Source: Gymnorhina tibicen (taxonomy: Eukaryota; Chordata; Aves; Passeriformes; Artamidae). From it: a DNA stretch of 64,000 nt. Both the position numbers and the translations under genes were made by a program. Below the pieces are notes generated by a model. The model saw only the letters and a list, made by a program, of their open reading frames with translations. It was not told the DNA's origin and made no database searches. Location: NCBI GenBank assembly GCA_013399875.1, contig VXAZ01005694.1, positions 3,206,817-3,270,816 of the forward strand, given 5' to 3'. Shown piece after piece: positions 47,436 through 64,000 of this stretch; position 1 is the stretch's first letter; every line of letters starts with the position of its first letter.

Positions 47436-50061
47436 TTAACACACACACAGAGCTTCATTGGCTCACAGCACTCTGGGAAAAAAACCCAAACTGGTACTGC
47501 CATTCCTCTCAGACAGCGAAATAACTGCTGGGAAGGGAGGACAGTGCCAGTGCCTCCTGGACACCCCTTCCACTGCAGCAGTGAGCAAAAACAACAGCAG
47601 CCACACACTGCATTGACCAGACAATGGCAGATGCCACTCATGCTTTCTCGGGAAGCTATGGGCAGCTCAGATGAGGTTCTGGCTGCTGTGAGGCAGGAGG
47701 GTGTCACCCTGGAGGGAGTCAGCAGCGGATCAGGCCAGCTGTGCCTCACAGCTGGCTGGCAGGTGAGGGGCTGAGCCCTGGCCAGGGGTGAGGACCTCTC
47801 CCAGCATCCAGTTCGGGATGTGGAGCATCCAAACTGCCCTGGGGGGCTGGCTAGGAGGAAGCTTCTCTGGTCTGGAGGGAGACTGGGCTTCTGTTCAGGG
47901 TTTTCTAACAATCTTTTCCGTCATCTGCTTCTGCAGTCTTCCCCGAGGCTGTGCTTGGGGGCTCCCGGTCAGTACATTTGCTATTGCAGATAAAAGTGGC
48001 AGCCTGGTGGCAACCTCTTGGCACAGCTGGGTCCATGGGTCGGCCTCAGACAGAAGGGGACCTGGAAGTGAGCAGGCTCCTGCCCTGGAGGGCTGGCCAA
48101 GTGCAGGAGACCCTTCACTCCAGCCCCTGTCCGTTTCCCTAACTCCAGCTGGGCTTCTGCCCGGGTCACACATGAACTCTCTCCCCTGAGCATTCCAGCA
48201 CAGCCAGCAGGCATCCAGGGAGCACTGAGCCCGTCCCTGATGCACTGTGGCTTTTGTCACTGGCAATAGACCCAGAGATGAGCACACTGGCACAATCAAT
48301 CCCTAAGGAAATTGCTGTGTGGCTTTTACCCCACAAGATAAAAAAGAGTTTTCTGCATCTGTCTTCACTGTCTCCCTTTTCCTGACATTTTGCACATCCC
48401 CACCACTGGCAACAACTCCTGCCATTCCTCACCCTACCATTACATCACCAGCACCCAGTGCTCATGTCTCAGCCTTGCACGGGAAGAAAAAGACAGAAAT
48501 GCTCTCCCTCATAAAATAAAATAAAAATAAAGGCCCTAAAAGGCATTCTGTCCTATTTTAGAATCCTAAAGTTGATCTTCTTAAACCTCGAAGGGAGATA
48601 GAATGAAAGAGTGAGACCAAAGCCTTTAAGCTAATTAATACCTTCCCCTCCCTACTGCACAAAGAGATTTTTTTTTCTAAAAATACATCCACAGCCCATT
48701 TTTAATGCTGTCTTCCTTTACATCAATGTCCCCAATAAAGCAGAGGAGCTGAGCTGTCATCTCTATCTCAGGATCTGCCCCTCCTCTCACTTTGAAGCTG
48801 GGAGAGGGAGAGAGAAGAGGCCTTGGAGTCTGCTATCTGGGCAGCTTTCCTACAGGAAGGGCTGATGGAGGTAAGAATATAGCCAGGCAAGAGATACAGA
48901 TGGGACCTCACATGAGTGGTCTCCAAAAAGCCACTTCCCTCTAACACAGGTGGAAGAGCTCAAGTGAATGGAACACCCACCCCAGAAGGTGAACGTAACA
49001 CTCGGCTTTGCTTTCAGAATACAAAAATGCAGGTGGGCAGGAAACACAAAACCAGCCAGGAGGAGGAAAGCAGAGGTGGGTCTGTTTTAGAGAAGACAAG
49101 CGCGCGCGCGCGCGTGCGTGTGTGTGTGTGTGTGTGTGTTGAGGTGGGAGGGCACCTCTCGGTGCCGTCTCTTTGGAAAAGTACACATCCATTCCAGGAA
49201 GATCCCTGGACTGAATCCCTCCCTTCTGCTCCCTCAAAACTGCTTGGTGTTTCCTTAGTAAGCATGCGCATACATACGCTACCATACAGGTGTATTTACA
49301 TGTGGTGAGGTCTGCTAGGTCTCAGCAGAGGTCTCTGGTACAATGCTCCAACATAATAACAGAAAAAGTTTTGGTGTTCAGTGAGGCCATCTTTGTGTTG
49401 TACTGCAGCTCAGGACAGTCTCTCCTCCTCCCAAACTCTCTTCCACTCGTGCACTCCTTTGCTTGGAGCCGGCTGCTGCAAGGAGATAATACTTGGAGAG
49501 CAATGAGGAGGAAGCGTGGCAAGTGGTGCAAGTTCTCGCTCCAGCTTAGCAGGCAGCAGCAGTGGGGGCAGGGAGAACTCCACCCCCAGGAGTGCCCCGA
49601 GGTCGGCCCTTGGCACGGGTGAGTCCGTTTCTCTCCGAGGCTGGCGAAGTTTCAGGGTGGGTACAAACCTATGGCCAGGTAAATGCAAGGCAGGAAAGGA
49701 AGTCGAGGAGTAGGAAACGGAAGACACGGTGCCTAGAAAGCAGCAGGTCATCAAGCCTCTCAGGAACAGGGGAGCAAAGTGCTACATGGGGACAGCACGA
49801 GCACAGAGGCCAGCTGGGCTGGCAGATGTGAGGATATGTGAGCATGGAGGTTGGCAGTTTCTATAGACGGCTCCTCACAAACAGCGTCATCTCGAGGGGA
49901 GACAGGGTAAGAGTTAGGTTGGTTGGCTTTTTTTTTTCTTTTCTTCTTGTTTTACTAAAAAATAAATCACAAACTAGATCTCTGTAGGCGGAAAGGGTCC
50001 CTGGGAGGCGGTGAGGAAGGGAAGCGGGGAAGTCTGTGCTGTTTCGGTGCTGGTGGTGTGG
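47436..50061 (-). other. IQSEC3: Probable 3' UTR of IQSEC3
   Basis: This lies between the IQSEC3 stop codon and the first canonical minus-strand poly(A) signal pair. It contains a (CG)n(TG)n tract at 49100-49139, an A/T-rich run near 49925-49970 and no other recognised element. Known IQSEC3 transcripts have long 3' UTRs, which fits. Confidence 0.4.
49100..49139 (+). repeat. (CG)7-(TG)n alternating purine/pyrimidine repeat
   Basis: About 40 bases of uninterrupted alternating purine/pyrimidine: seven CG units, then TG/CG, then about eleven TG units. As RNA from the IQSEC3 strand this would read as CA and CG repeats. Length polymorphism between individuals is likely. Confidence 0.95.

Positions 50062-64000
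<13,939 letters not shown>

Overview
This is a piece of bird nuclear genome. The evidence is vertebrate exon/intron architecture with GT-AG introns, two fragments of CR1 (the main avian LINE), and a solitary LTR of a kind common in Neoaves and especially songbirds. A passerine is my best guess, but the species cannot be fixed from this window. No bacterial-type genes, operons, CRISPR arrays or tRNA/rRNA genes were seen. Almost all of the many short open frames are chance frames in introns and intergenic DNA.

Layout. (1) 1-13054 is upstream sequence with one exon-like block (1704-1792), a CR1 fragment and a long A/C-only tract. (2) 13161-35303 (+) is a complete 14-coding-exon SLC6-family neurotransmitter transporter gene. 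The spliced CDS is 1803 nt (600 aa) and all exon phases close. It is closest to GAT-1 (SLC6A1), not to BGT-1/GAT-2 (SLC6A12/SLC6A13). A CpG island containing the window's only N lies in its first coding intron. (3) 35304-50061 is the convergent intergenic interval, with a solo LTR, a second CpG island and the likely 3' UTRs of both genes. (4) 50062-61650 (-) holds the last nine coding exons of IQSEC3 (SynArfGEF/BRAG3): the C-terminal half of the Sec7 domain, the PH domain and a proline-rich tail ending in a PDZ ligand. The 5' half of IQSEC3 lies beyond base 64000.

How the genes relate. GAT-1-type carriers remove GABA from the synaptic cleft using Na+ and Cl- gradients. IQSEC3 is a guanine-nucleotide exchange factor for ARF6 that works with gephyrin at inhibitory synapses. 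The two genes are tail to tail, as IQSEC3 and SLC6A12 are on human 12p13.33. Human SLC6A1, SLC6A11 and IQSEC1 share 3p25. The transporter here is therefore probably an SLC6A1 paralogue (provisional name SLC6A1L) from the whole-genome duplications, kept at the IQSEC3 locus outside mammals.

The most interesting points are the SLC6A1-like paralogue itself, a tandem splice donor in IQSEC3 that would replace its PDZ/proline tail with seven residues and a stop, and two CpG islands that no recognised promoter explains.
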